Source: Edaphochlamys debaryana (Eukaryota; Chlorophyta; Chlorophyceae; Chlamydomonadales). Taken from it: a stretch of 64,000 nucleotides of DNA. The notes beneath the pieces were generated by a model. That model was not told the DNA's origin and did not search any database. It saw only the letters and a program-made list of their open reading frames with translations. Positions within the stretch are counted from its first letter, which is position 1. Every line of letters starts with the position of its first letter. Shown here piece by piece: positions 54,201 to 64,000 of the stretch. A program made the translations under genes and the position numbers. The stretch covers positions 1-64,000 of the forward strand of contig JAEHOE010000225.1 of the NCBI GenBank assembly GCA_016858145.1. Reading direction: 5' to 3'.

Positions 54201-54625
54201 CTCCTATCGGCCCCTCACCCCTCAGGCCCTGCTGCGCGCTGCGGCTGGCGTCACCCTGCCCACCACGGGCCAGCCGGTGCGCCTCCGCGTGGGCATCCAC
54301 AGCGGCCCCGCCATGAGCGGCGTGGTGGGCACCCGCATGCCCCGCTTCTGCCTCTTCGGCGACACCATGAACACGGCATCCCGCATGGTGAGGCCAGCAC
54401 TATCTACTGCCATGTCGATCTCTCAAACCTTTTTTGTTTGCACTCCTGGCTTCCAGAGCCTGACCTCCCTCTTCCCCCGCCCCGCAGGAGAGCACTGGCG
54501 AGCCCGGGGCCATCCACGTGAGCGAGGCCACCCGGGACCTGGTGCCCGGGGAGGCGTGGCTGGCCACCGGGGGAGTGGAGGTCAAGGGCAAGGGGGTCAT
54601 GAACACGTTCCTGCTGAGGCCCTAA
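48265..54625 (+). CDS. PAS-linked guanylate cyclase, copy B
   Basis: Exons: 48265-48319, 48415-48574, 48692-48882, 49066-49163, 49275-50903, 51073-53136, 53281-53328, 53425-53661, 53792-53899, 54000-54131, 54225-54386 and 54488-54625, giving 1673 aa. The N-terminus is [11 protein letters not shown]. The first PAS-like domain ([39 protein letters not shown]) is split by an intron that C lacks. Next comes a ~1,200-residue low-complexity linker with conserved islands ([36 protein letters not shown]). The second PAS ending is intact ([33 protein letters not shown]). The catalytic domain has D1492 and D1536 (metals), E1532 and C1616 (guanine recognition), and N1623 and R1627. It should make cGMP in the cytosol or flagellum under control of a PAS-bound signal. 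Family and specificity are strong; the input signal is unknown. Confidence 0.9.
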
Positions 54626-57597
54626 GCGGGTAGCAGGGGGGCCCTGGAGGGCAGCGCAGGTCGGGGCCTTCTCGTGCGGTTCTGGCTGTGGGTTTGGCTC
54701 AAAATCCTTCCATGCTACATGTTACTACAACAGACTGTGGCATGATCTTTGCTGGGAGAAGTGCGCAATATTACCAGCACTCCACCTGCCGTAATGGTGT
54801 TGTTCTGTCAGAAGCGCTAGGAGCAGTAGTACTGACGCAATGCGGTCGTACATGCCTCGAGGTGTCACTGTTTCCAGGCTCTGCCAGACAGGTTGGCCAG
54901 GCCTTTCCCAGAGCTCTGCAGCCGCAGCACTCTTGCTGGGGCCGCCTGCCTTTATTTTCCTGGGCGAATGCCTGCTGCTCGTTTACGGGTAATGTGTGTG
55001 CGAACGTTTGGATGGGTTAGGGAGTTTCATAATGGACGAAACGCTGGCGCAGCACGCACGGCCGGGTGACAAGTATACACCATATTCGGAGGCGGGCGCT
55101 ATTACCACGTGCGTTGGTTGACCCGGATTGTTCCGGGATAACAATGCATGCCTGCAAATGTCCTGTCATGATCAGATGACGTCTAATCAAGTGTGCGTCT
55201 GTATGGGCAATCTGCTTCTTCCGGGATCCCCAGCATGATTTGCTAGCTAGACCTGCCCCGCCAGTGGGCGCGGGTGTTTTGGTGTGATCTGCGGGCGTTC
55301 GCAGGTGTCGGGCTCGCTTGCCGGGACTGCACGTCCTTGGCTCAAGTACCCACTCGCCAGACAATCAATAAGAGCTTGGCCGGATCGGCCCCACAATGCT
55401 TATGCCATGGGTTCAGGCCCGGTGTGGTGTGACACGCTACAGGCGCCGCGTGCTACACACGCACCTTTCGGTAACAATGCCGTACTACCATGGGTTAGTA
55501 GTGTGTCCACATGATATCTTTACGAGGGGAAGAAGGGAACGAAGAGGACAAGTGGATGCGGACGAATGTTCACACGTTCGGCTTTGCTGGGATTTGGGAT
55601 GGCCCTCGCTTGAGGCCTCTTTACTACATATAAATGACGCATGGGTGCAGAACAAGGCAGGGTGCATGGAGTTGCATTGACGCGCGCGTGGTGCGCAGCT
55701 GGCGTACCCTGCTTGCGAGACATGCATCCTGCCCAAACGTATGCACGTGCTGTGATGAATTCTCTGATGGGTGTGGCAGTTGTGGGTTTGGGGCTGCAGT
55801 GATCTCATGAATCGGATCGGGGGCTGGGTTTCGGGGTACAGGGTAGTGGTGGAACCATTTGGGGGATCCACGGGGCTCAGCAGCCAATTTCCTGCCTTCA
55901 GGCAGCCACCCTTGTCTGTCTGTGGGCAGCAACCACCCTTGTCACTGTGTCCCTCACGTGCTTATTCATTACGGTACGGGCGGTGATGCGCTCTTTGCTG
56001 GGTGACATGAAGCTCACACTTTCTGCTTCACTTGACACTGATCTCCCAAGAGCCTGCTTCCCTGACATCCGGGGTTCTTGGGAGCTGCCCTTGCTCTGGC
56101 TTTACACAAATGATGCTAATTGCAGGCTGGCGTGTGGCTGATACCGTGTTTGTGTGCTTCTTGGCGAGCGCTGCGGCTTGCAGCATGACGGAGTGCGGAT
56201 TCTTGACACGGCCAAGATGCGGTACTGTACGGTACTGTTTGCCCAGCTCAGCACTGCACGGGGGGTATGCGATGTGGAGCAACTTGGCTTTATGGAATGT
56301 GTCACAATAAGGGGCGCGGCTGTGCCGTACAGAATGCTGGTACGTGGCACGCCTGGGCTGCTACTTCCTGCCTGCGGCAACTCAGGGATCTTGATTTGCG
56401 TAATTGAGCCCTCCCTTCAATCAAGCTGTTCGGAGCGTCCGGCACCTTGGCGGAGGAGTGCTGGGACAATGGAGGCAAGGAGGGAGGGCACGCAAGGTAC
56501 TGCTACAAGGGTGGGGTGGTGGGGGCCGAGGGGGCGTACCGAGGAGGTCATGCTCGAGCACACCAAGCCATGAGCACATATCGTGCGGACGGCGCACCTG
56601 AACGTGCGTGCGCCCGGACAGTTAGGCGAAGGTGAGGCTGGTCAGGGGGGATTGGTGACGGTGAGCCCTCCGTAGGGGGGATTTAACGAAGCGCCCAGCG
56701 CCCCAGCCCCATGTACTGGCCCTGCACCACAGTTTGCAGAGGGTGCGTTGTTTACTTCAGGTTCAGGAAGGACGGAGCAGGCATTCGGAGGAAGCTTCTC
56801 GCACATTGGCTTGTCGGGGCTTGGGGGCCGGAGCCATGGGCCGAACGACGTGCCTTGTGTCTTTCCGAGAGTCCGGACATGACCCTTGTCAACCACTATG
56901 ACAGGCATCGCTACTTGAACCTCGCTGGAGCAAGTATGCTGCACGCCTGTGATGCGGTCAGACTGTTGATGAGAGATAACTGATTCCCTCTCTCTCCCCC
57001 CTTCTCCTGACGAAACCCACATGCCCATCGAGGTGCCCATGCCTGCCGAGCCCACGTCAGCCCCCGGCCCACAATTTTGCCGTTTGCCGCAGCGCGTCGG
57101 TGCGATAGGGGGTCAGGGGGGCGGCTAGGCCCAAGGGTTGGGCGCACAAAACTCCAGCGGGGCGCGTGACGACGGAGACGCCACGGGGGCACAAGCCACG
57201 GGGACACAGGCGCGATTGATCTTCTTCAACCTCCGCAGCGGTTGAGGCCCAGGCATCCCCGCGCACCACAGGAGCCACCACAGCGCATGGTGGTGAGCTG
57301 GATAACCGCCCTGTCGACCTCGAGTCGCTTCTCAGTCGCGATCGGGAAGTGCGACAAAAGGGCAACGCTCTCCGACACGCGTTCGGTCGATACAAGCCCC
57401 CACAGTGTTTACTGTGTTGTATGACGGGGCCAGCAACATAAGAAGAATAGAAACTTAGAGGTAACGCCCTCGCACTTCGCCGGTTTTTGGCCACCCCAGT
57501 CGAGTGGTAGACCTGGACGTCCACATTAGGGGCAGGCCGTGTGGCCACAGAGCCTGCTCGGGGCCGGGCTGCAGCGGCGGGCCGTCGCTCGCGCGGC
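54626..57597. other. Gene-poor spacer between cyclases B and C
   Basis: About 3 kb of lower-GC DNA in which I see no convincing gene. Short open frames on both strands lack family motifs. There is a GTACGGTACTG-type short repeat near 56220-56245 and a coding-like fragment at about 57238-57441, listed separately. The last part should contain the cyclase C promoter. Confidence 0.55.
57238..57441 (+). pseudogene. Possible coding remnant, family unknown
   Basis: After a consensus-like acceptor (CCTCCGCAG, about 57229-57237) an open frame of about 67 codons, beginning VEAQASPRTTG, has ordinary protein-like composition (GELDNRPVDLESLLSRDREV, then ALRHAFGRYKPPQCLLCC) and ends at TAA 57439-57441. 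It has no ATG or recognisable upstream exon. It could be a relic of a transposable-element protein or the last exon of an unrecognised gene. I do not recognise the family. Confidence 0.25.
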
Positions 57598-60500
57598 ATG
57601 CGGTGGTGCTGCGGGCTTCCTCTCGACAAGCTCTTCTCAAACAAGCGAGGCCAACGTGAGGGCGCTGCGCGCGTTTCCGGTACTTATGGTAAATGGCTTG
57701 AGCACGCTACAGTAATGCCCGTTGCCGTTTCCAGGTTCACCTCAGCTTGCGGCCGTGCAAGAAGGGTGTGCGAGGGAGACCTACGACGATGAAGGCGCAG
57801 TGCTTGCAGCTGGCCCGGGTGCGCCAACAGCCCCCCTACCTGCAACACATCCCACCCTCCAAGCTTCAGCTGTCGGCCTCCTCGCCGTTTTGGACCAGCT
57901 GCCCTTCCCTATCACCCTCATCCTCGCGGAGGACACCTCCACGGTCCTCATGCAGAACCCCGCCAGCATCGAGGAGCACGGGCGGCTCGTGAGGCTGTCC
58001 TACCAGGGCCCGGGCTTCCTGCATGACCACGTCTTCGTGATGGCAGACGAGGCAACGCGCAGGGAGGCCGAGGAGGCGCTTGCGTCGCTAGCAAGCTGGA
58101 GGGGTAAGCGCTGAAGGGGGGAGTGGCGGGCTTCGCGGGACCATGGCAGCAGAGGGCTTGCGCTCCCAGTCCGGGCCCTCCTCCAGCAGCCTCCTCCTCC
58201 GCCTCCTTCGGCTCAGCCCTTGCCGCCCCCGCCGTGCTCTCAGCGGCCCGACTATCCCCCTCCTCTCGCAGGCCTCCTGCGAGTGCCGCCGCCGCGAGTG
58301 CTGACCTCCAACACCTCTCTGATCCAGCCCTACGACCCTCAACCAACAGCATCAAGCGAGCCTGCTGTGAGCGACAGCACTCCCACAGCGCCCTCCATCC
58401 CCTCGGCTCCGGTGGGCGGCGCCCCCAGCGTCGAGCGCATTCCGCAGCACCGTCCGGCTACCGTCTGCCGCACCAGCTCTCGGCTGGAGGCAGCGCTTCA
58501 GTCCAGCGGGGGCGCGCTGCCCTACGCGCCCGGCCGTGCCGCGCCCGTGGTCGCCCACGCTGCTCAGGCGGTCAGCTATGCGCGCTTCTCCCGCCCGTCT
58601 GCCGCTGCGAGGCAGCCAAACAGCACCTACACCTGCGGCCTGACAGTCACGGAGATGCCGAGCCAGGCGTCCACGGACATGGCCCTGCCGTCTGATGTGC
58701 GGGAGGGTCTGGAGTCCTGCTCCTCCAGGGCCTGGCGCACGCCCCGGCCCAGTGGCGCTGATCGACACAGCTTCGCGGCTGGGGCAGGGCGGGGCGACGG
58801 CGTGCTGGCCAGGCCGCCTTCCTCGCACCAGTCCTCCAGCCTCGCGCCCCTCCCCAGAAGCGCGTCGACGTTGAGCGGTGGAGCGGCGGGGGGCGGCGGG
58901 GCCGATGGCAGGGGCGACGGCGGCAGCGGACACGGCGTTCGGGGCCGCCTGGCAGCTCACGTGGCGACCCTGAAGCCGGGGCAGCGCTCCGTCTCTGTGT
59001 CCCTCATGGCCGGTCGCGAGACCGAGCTGAGCCACAGCGGCGGCGGTGGGGCCGACGCTGCCGACTCATTAGAAGCCTCCGCCTCGCCTCCGCCGCCTCA
59101 CACGCAACGCTCCGGCAGCCCCCTGTCCCAGCCCCTGTCCCAGCCCCTGTCCCAGCCCCTGTCCCAGCCCCTGTCCCAGCCCCTGTCCCAGCCCCTGTCC
59201 CAGCCCCTGTCCCAGTCCCAGTCCCAGGCGCGAGGTCCCCCCCAGGCCAGCTCCGCCCGGTCCCACGGCGAGCAGCAGCTGCAGCTCCTGAGTGGGCTGC
59301 AGACCAGCGCCTGGTCCACGCTCCTCCGCAGCTCGCCAGCCCTGCAGGTCCCCAAGCGGAGCCGGCCCTCCCGCGGCCACAGCGTCAGCACCCTCAGCTA
59401 CGGCCCCAACGAGCACGGCTCAGACGCAGACACGGGCCTGTCGCCCCACCGCCGCAGCGGCGACGGGCGCGACTGGGCCGGCGGCGGCAGCGGCCGCAAC
59501 GGCGAAGGCGGGGCGGCGGGCAGCAGCGCGCTGAACTTGACCGCCCACTCCTACCCCGCCTCGGCGCTCCTCCAGGCGCCGGCGCCCGTGTACCGGCCGT
59601 GCCTGCTCGCCGCGGCGACGGCGCTAATGGCCGTGGAGCCGTGTGACTCGGACTCTGGGATGCTGCCCGGGCCCCTGGGCGTCGCGGCCGCCAGGCTGGG
59701 TCGCCACGGGGGGGGCGGCCGGCACGCCAGCGCGGCCATGGTGGCAGACTTGGGGGGTTGCAACGAATCTCTGCGCCACAACGGCAGCGGTGGGCAGGGT
59801 CTGCCGCGGACCGGCAGCGGCCCTGCGCCCCTCACGGGTACGCTCTCGATTGCGTCGTCGAACCAAATTGCGACCTGCGACTCGTCTCGCAACAGCGCCC
59901 GCATAGGCCCTGGCGGGCAGACCTTGTCCAACGTCAGCTCCCTTAACGGGGCTGGCGGCAGCGTGGGCGGCGCGCTTCCGCCGACGTCGCCCGGCGGCGG
60001 AGGCGCCATGACGCGGCTACTGGGCATCACACTGGTGCGTACCGCGGCTACTAAACCCTCTCTGAGATTGGGCTGGCCTGCGCTGCGGTGTCTTGCCATT
60101 TTGTATTCTGTAAGAACCAGTTAGACCTGTCCTACTTGCTCGGCGTCAACCGCTCTGGGCCTCCGTCGCCGCAGGCCACCGTGGCTTCCCGCCGCCGCCG
60201 CGCCTCCTCCGCCAGCCCACACCTGCTGGACCCAGGCTCGCGGACGTCCCAGGGGTCGCTCCCCTGGGCCCCGCAGCTGCTGCCGCCCGGGTCGCAGGTG
60301 GCCCCCGCAGATGACGGCGTGGCCCCCCTCGCGCCCAGCCACCTGCCGCAGCGCCACGCCACCAGCGCGCACGCCCCGGGCTTGACGGGGGCGCCCTTCC
60401 TGCGCGCGTCTATGACGTCAGTGCCGGAGGGCATCAGCGTAGGCGGGGAGCGGATGCAGGTGGACGCCGCGCGCGAGCGGCGGCTGCGCAGCGCTGTGGC

Positions 60501-63445
60501 GGCGCGGTCCTTCCTCGCCACCGCGCCTGAGCCGCCGCCGGCGCCCAGCAGCTCGGGCCTGGCGCTCCTGGAGCGGTGCGGCTCGTTTGGCGAGGGGCGG
60601 GCAGCCAATGCAGGCGAGGCCGAGGGGGAGGGGGAGAGCGGTGCGGCGCTGCAGGAGTCAGAGGCACAGCTGCTGCTGCTGTCGACCGCGGGTGCCTCGC
60701 GCAGCCCTCTCTCCACCATGGTGACCAACCTCTTCTCCACACAGCACACGCCGGTGGTGGTGGCGAGCACGAGCGAGGACCCGGACGCTGTGGAGGGCGA
60801 GGGCGAGGGCGAGGCCAACAGGGTGCTCGGCACTTCCTCTGCCGCAATGGGGCACAGTGAAGGCTTGCCCAGCCCTGCGCTCACCGCCTCCACCTCGCAT
60901 GCACTCTCCTCTCAAGATGCGCCAGCGCCTGCCAACACTGCGCCACCAGTTGACAGCCATTCCCAGAACCCGCCCAGTAGTGCCACCGTTCCTCACGGGG
61001 CCACCTCCACCACCGCCTCTGGCCTCCACATCAACCCCTCTGAGCCCTCCGTCGGCCCCCACCTTCCCAGGGCGTTGGCGCCAGCGAGGTCAGGTCAGTC
61101 GAGCAACGGCGAGGCCTCGACTGCCCCTGGGGCTGACTTGCTGAACAGCATCACGCTCCACGTTGAGGATGGCCGGACGCGGTTTTCCTGGACCCTGATG
61201 ATGGGCTCTGTTGGGACCGGGGAAGACATGACCTCCCAAGGCGCCAACCACGCCTCCCAAGTCAACCTGCTTGACACGGGAAGCATGATGCCGTCCCTGA
61301 CGCTCAGGGCCCGGACGTTGGGCACGAGTACCGCCACAAGCGCAACGCCCACAGCCGCGTCTGTGTCTGTGCCCACCGGCGTGGAGGTGCTGGCGAGGGT
61401 CTCTGCTGGCAGGCGCCTGCGGCCACCAACACGTACCAGCCCGGGGTGTGCCTCTGACTTAGTCACGGGGTCCAGTGCCACCCCCGGCACCAGCACCGCT
61501 CCAGTGATCGAGCTAAAACCACCGCCGCTGCCACATCTAGGCGGACCGGAGGCGTCACGTTTGCCTGATGCTACCGCGCATCCACCAGAGCAGGAGTCCG
61601 GTGGACCACAGCTGACCCTGCAACCCTCGGCAGTGCCACAGCAAGAGCTGTCGCACATGCAGGCGCCCGCCCACAAGCCCGCCCCAGCTGGGCAGCTGCT
61701 TCCCTCGGGGCCCTCGAGCGGCAACGTCCACGGGCCGGTCGTCACTGGCCTCCTCGCTGCCGCTGCTGCTCGGCGAGCCTCAGTGGACCTACGCGCTCGG
61801 CCGTTCCTGCGTGGCTCCGGCTCGTCGAGCGGGAAGATTCCGTCATTGACGGTTGCCAGCGGCATGCCCTCTGCCGCGGGCGGCACTGCAGCCGTGGGAG
61901 AGGGTGGCTTTGACCCGGTCAGCGAGGACGGTAATCTGTGTGAGACGCCGCGCGAGCCTGCAAGGCCTGAGCCCCGGTGGCACGAGGTGTCTCTGACGCG
62001 GGTTATGAGCGGAAGCCAAAGGGGTACTGAGAAGACCCTCAGGGCCGTTAGCGCTTGCGTGCAATTGCTTGACCCTCGCTTGGCTCACACCTGCCTGGCC
62101 CCCACCTGCCCCCGCCTGCAGAACGACGTGTCCTCCCGTATCTGGGCCGAGCGGCAGCTGGCACGCGTGGTGAGCCGGGAGTTGCTGGGTTGGCCTATCG
62201 TGGCGCTTGGAAGCTTCTCAGGCTGACAAGCTCGTTTTCGCCGCTCCGCAGGTTGAGGCTGAGCACACGCTGCTCGAGGGCATCTTCCCGCATCACGTCA
62301 TCCAGCACATCGCCACAGCCGCAGCGGAGGCGGCGGAGGACAGCGCGGAGGGGCACGCGCTGGGGCCAGCAGCGGGGCAGGGCCCTGCAGCGGGCCCGGT
62401 GGACCCTCCACTTCCCGCCATCCGCGGCGACACGTTTCTACATCTGGCCACCTCTCACAAGGCCCTTACCGTGCTCTTCTGCGACATCCAGGTGGACTGG
62501 TGCACCACTGGACATGCCCCGCTAGCAAGCCGTCAGAAAGGACGCAGGGCTTCCTTGTGTTTGCCTGTCATACTATATCCTGATTGAGCCGCTCCCACCC
62601 GCTACCTACCCCCATGTGATAGGGCTTCACGCCCATGTGCAAGGCGGTCCCTCCGATGGCGGTTATGGCGTTCCTGAACGACCTCTTCACGCGCCTGGAC
62701 GGGCTCCTCGACCATTACGGCGTCTACAAGGTACGGCGCATGTGCAATGCTGGTGTGTCGTACTAGTCGCACTGCGTGAGGCTGTCGGGAAAGCGTGGCT
62801 TAACGCTCAGGCTATCCTTATCGCAGGTGGAGACTATCGGCGACTGCTACGTGGCGGCTGGCGGGCTGATGAAGGAGGACGAGCAGACGGGGGCCGTGAC
62901 GGTGCGGTCGGACGACGTCGACCCTCAGCACGCGTACCGCACCGTGCAGTTTGCAAAGGTGGGGCCAAGACGCGTACAGTGAGGCCACGGAGAGACCGGA
63001 TGAGCGCACGGGCTGACAGCCTCCTCCCGCCCCCGACCCCTCAGGCCCTGCTGCGCGCTGCGGCTGGCGTCACCCTGCCCACCACGGGCCAGCCGGTGCG
63101 CCTCCGCGTGGGCATCCACAGCGGCCCCGCCATGAGCGGCGTGGTGGGCACCCGCATGCCCCGCTTCTGCCTCTTCGGCGACACCATGAACACGGCATCC
63201 CGCATGGTGAGGCCAGCACTATCTACTGCCCGGTCAATCTCTTAAACCTTTGCGTCTCCGCACTCCTGGCCTCTATAGCCTGACCTCCCCCTTCTGCCTC
63301 CCCGCAGGAGAGCACTGGCGAGCCCGGGGCCATCCACGTGAGCGAGGCCACCCGGGACCTGGTGCCCGGGGAGGCGTGGCTGGCCACCGGGGGAGTGGAG
63401 GTCAAGGGCAAGGGGGTCATGGACACGTTCCTGCTGAGGCCCTGA
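57598..63445 (+). CDS. PAS-linked guanylate cyclase, copy C
   Basis: Exons: 57598-57655, 57735-58103, 58272-60034, 60175-about 62001, 62122-62169, 62252-62491, 62623-62730, 62827-62958, 63044-63205 and 63308-63445, giving about 1614 aa. The start is [12 protein letters not shown]. The first PAS-like domain ([32 protein letters not shown]) is in one exon. The linker has eight PLSQ repeats and the island [14 protein letters not shown]. Exon 4 is damaged: after WHEVSLTR, ~70 bp present in copy B are missing, including the codons for [15 protein letters not shown] and the donor. A GT at 62002 could serve as replacement donor and keeps the frame (SLTR joined to NDVSSR). The catalytic domain is complete: D1433, D1477, E1473, C1557, N1564, R1568 (guanylate-cyclase pattern). 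The second PAS core is probably impaired, and without the replacement donor the gene would be broken. Confidence 0.85.
59120..59215 (+). repeat. 12-bp coding repeat, (PLSQ)8
   Basis: Eight near-perfect copies of CCCCTGTCCCAG encode eight PLSQ tetrapeptides inside the linker of cyclase C, followed by SQSQ. Copies A and B have no matching block, so it arose in C by slippage. It does not disturb the frame. Confidence 0.95.
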
Positions 63446-64000
63446 TCGGAGGGCTGTGGGCGGGGCGACTGGGGCCATTTTCGACAGAGCGGGCTCAGAA
63501 GCCAACCGGTGTTTGCTCGCCGTGTAGTGCTTCTACTCGTGGAGATCTCAGGGGTTGGGCAGGCCAGCTTGTGGCACCAGATCTAGTCTCTGACTCTTGC
63601 GCACATCCACTCCTGGATGACACAACACTGATCTGAACCCGAATCTTGATGGCGTTCCCATTCCGCCTTTCGCATGCTATAACTGTCAGGAGGAGTAGAT
63701 TCATGCTTAGGCCTGTTGCCCAAATGGGCCTTGGTTGGTATATGCATAAGAAAGAATGACGAATGCACACAGGAACTAATGCCCGCCATTGTATCCAAGC
63801 AAGGCCCAGATGGCCAACCCCTTCGTAAAGAGCCTTGCCTTGAAAGTCTGGAACCAACGAATGTTTACTGCTGATCTTCGTTTCAAGAGGCTGTTGTTTG
63901 ATTACTCGACCCTGGCTATGTCTAGGGGATTGGGGTTTAAGGCATGAACACGGCCCCCGGAACTCCACTGCGCCCGGGGAAGGTGCCCTTGTGAAGGTCT
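63446..64000. other. Downstream of cyclase C
   Basis: Presumed 3' UTR followed by lower-GC spacer. No further gene start or fourth cyclase copy is visible before the window ends. Confidence 0.5.

Noticed and set aside
59098..59416. Minus-strand Gly/Leu/Trp repeat open frames opposite the PLSQ block
   Set aside because: They are the reverse complement of the 12-bp coding repeat within cyclase C.

Overview
The window is nuclear DNA of a green alga, most likely a volvocine (Chlamydomonas/Gonium/Volvox relative). The evidence is the GC-rich sequence, the many short introns with GTGAG/GTGCG donors and GCAG acceptors, a pherophorin-type cell-wall gene, a DIRS-type retroelement of the TOC3/Kangaroo kind, and multi-exon PAS-guanylate cyclases. 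Exon coordinates were read by eye from splice consensus, phase continuity and remembered family conservation. No transcript or database search was available, so single boundaries may be off by a few bases.

Layout. (1) Positions 1-17450 are one minisatellite of about 230 copies of a 75/76-bp unit. It is very homogeneous from about 2940 rightwards, degraded to the left, and ends on the right in a small fold-back. (2) Positions 17463-20641 hold degenerate minisatellite-like sequence, including a 126-bp tandem repeat, and no recognisable gene. (3) Positions 20642-40479 are a gene-dense block: UTP4/cirhin (+), a pherophorin-like protein with an apparent frameshift (+), a DBP3/RH5-type DEAD-box helicase (-), and exocyst subunit EXO84 with a very long charged C-terminal tail (+). 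The helicase and EXO84 look divergently transcribed from an intergenic region of about 210 bp. UTP4 and DBP3 are both ribosome-biogenesis factors. (4) Positions 40995-63445 carry three tandem, same-strand paralogues (called A, B and C here) of a soluble PAS-linker-PAS-guanylate cyclase. Their catalytic exons and some introns are nearly identical, while the linkers have diverged. A broken DIRS-like reverse transcriptase/RNase H fragment lies between A and B, and about 3 kb of apparently gene-free DNA lies between B and C.

Most notable: the three-copy cyclase cluster shows mosaic exon/intron identity; copy C has a ~70-bp deletion that removes the end of its second PAS exon and the splice donor, with a replacement GT that would keep the frame; and the giant array has no stop triplet in any frame of its minus strand, which creates a spurious open frame of about 5,100 codons.
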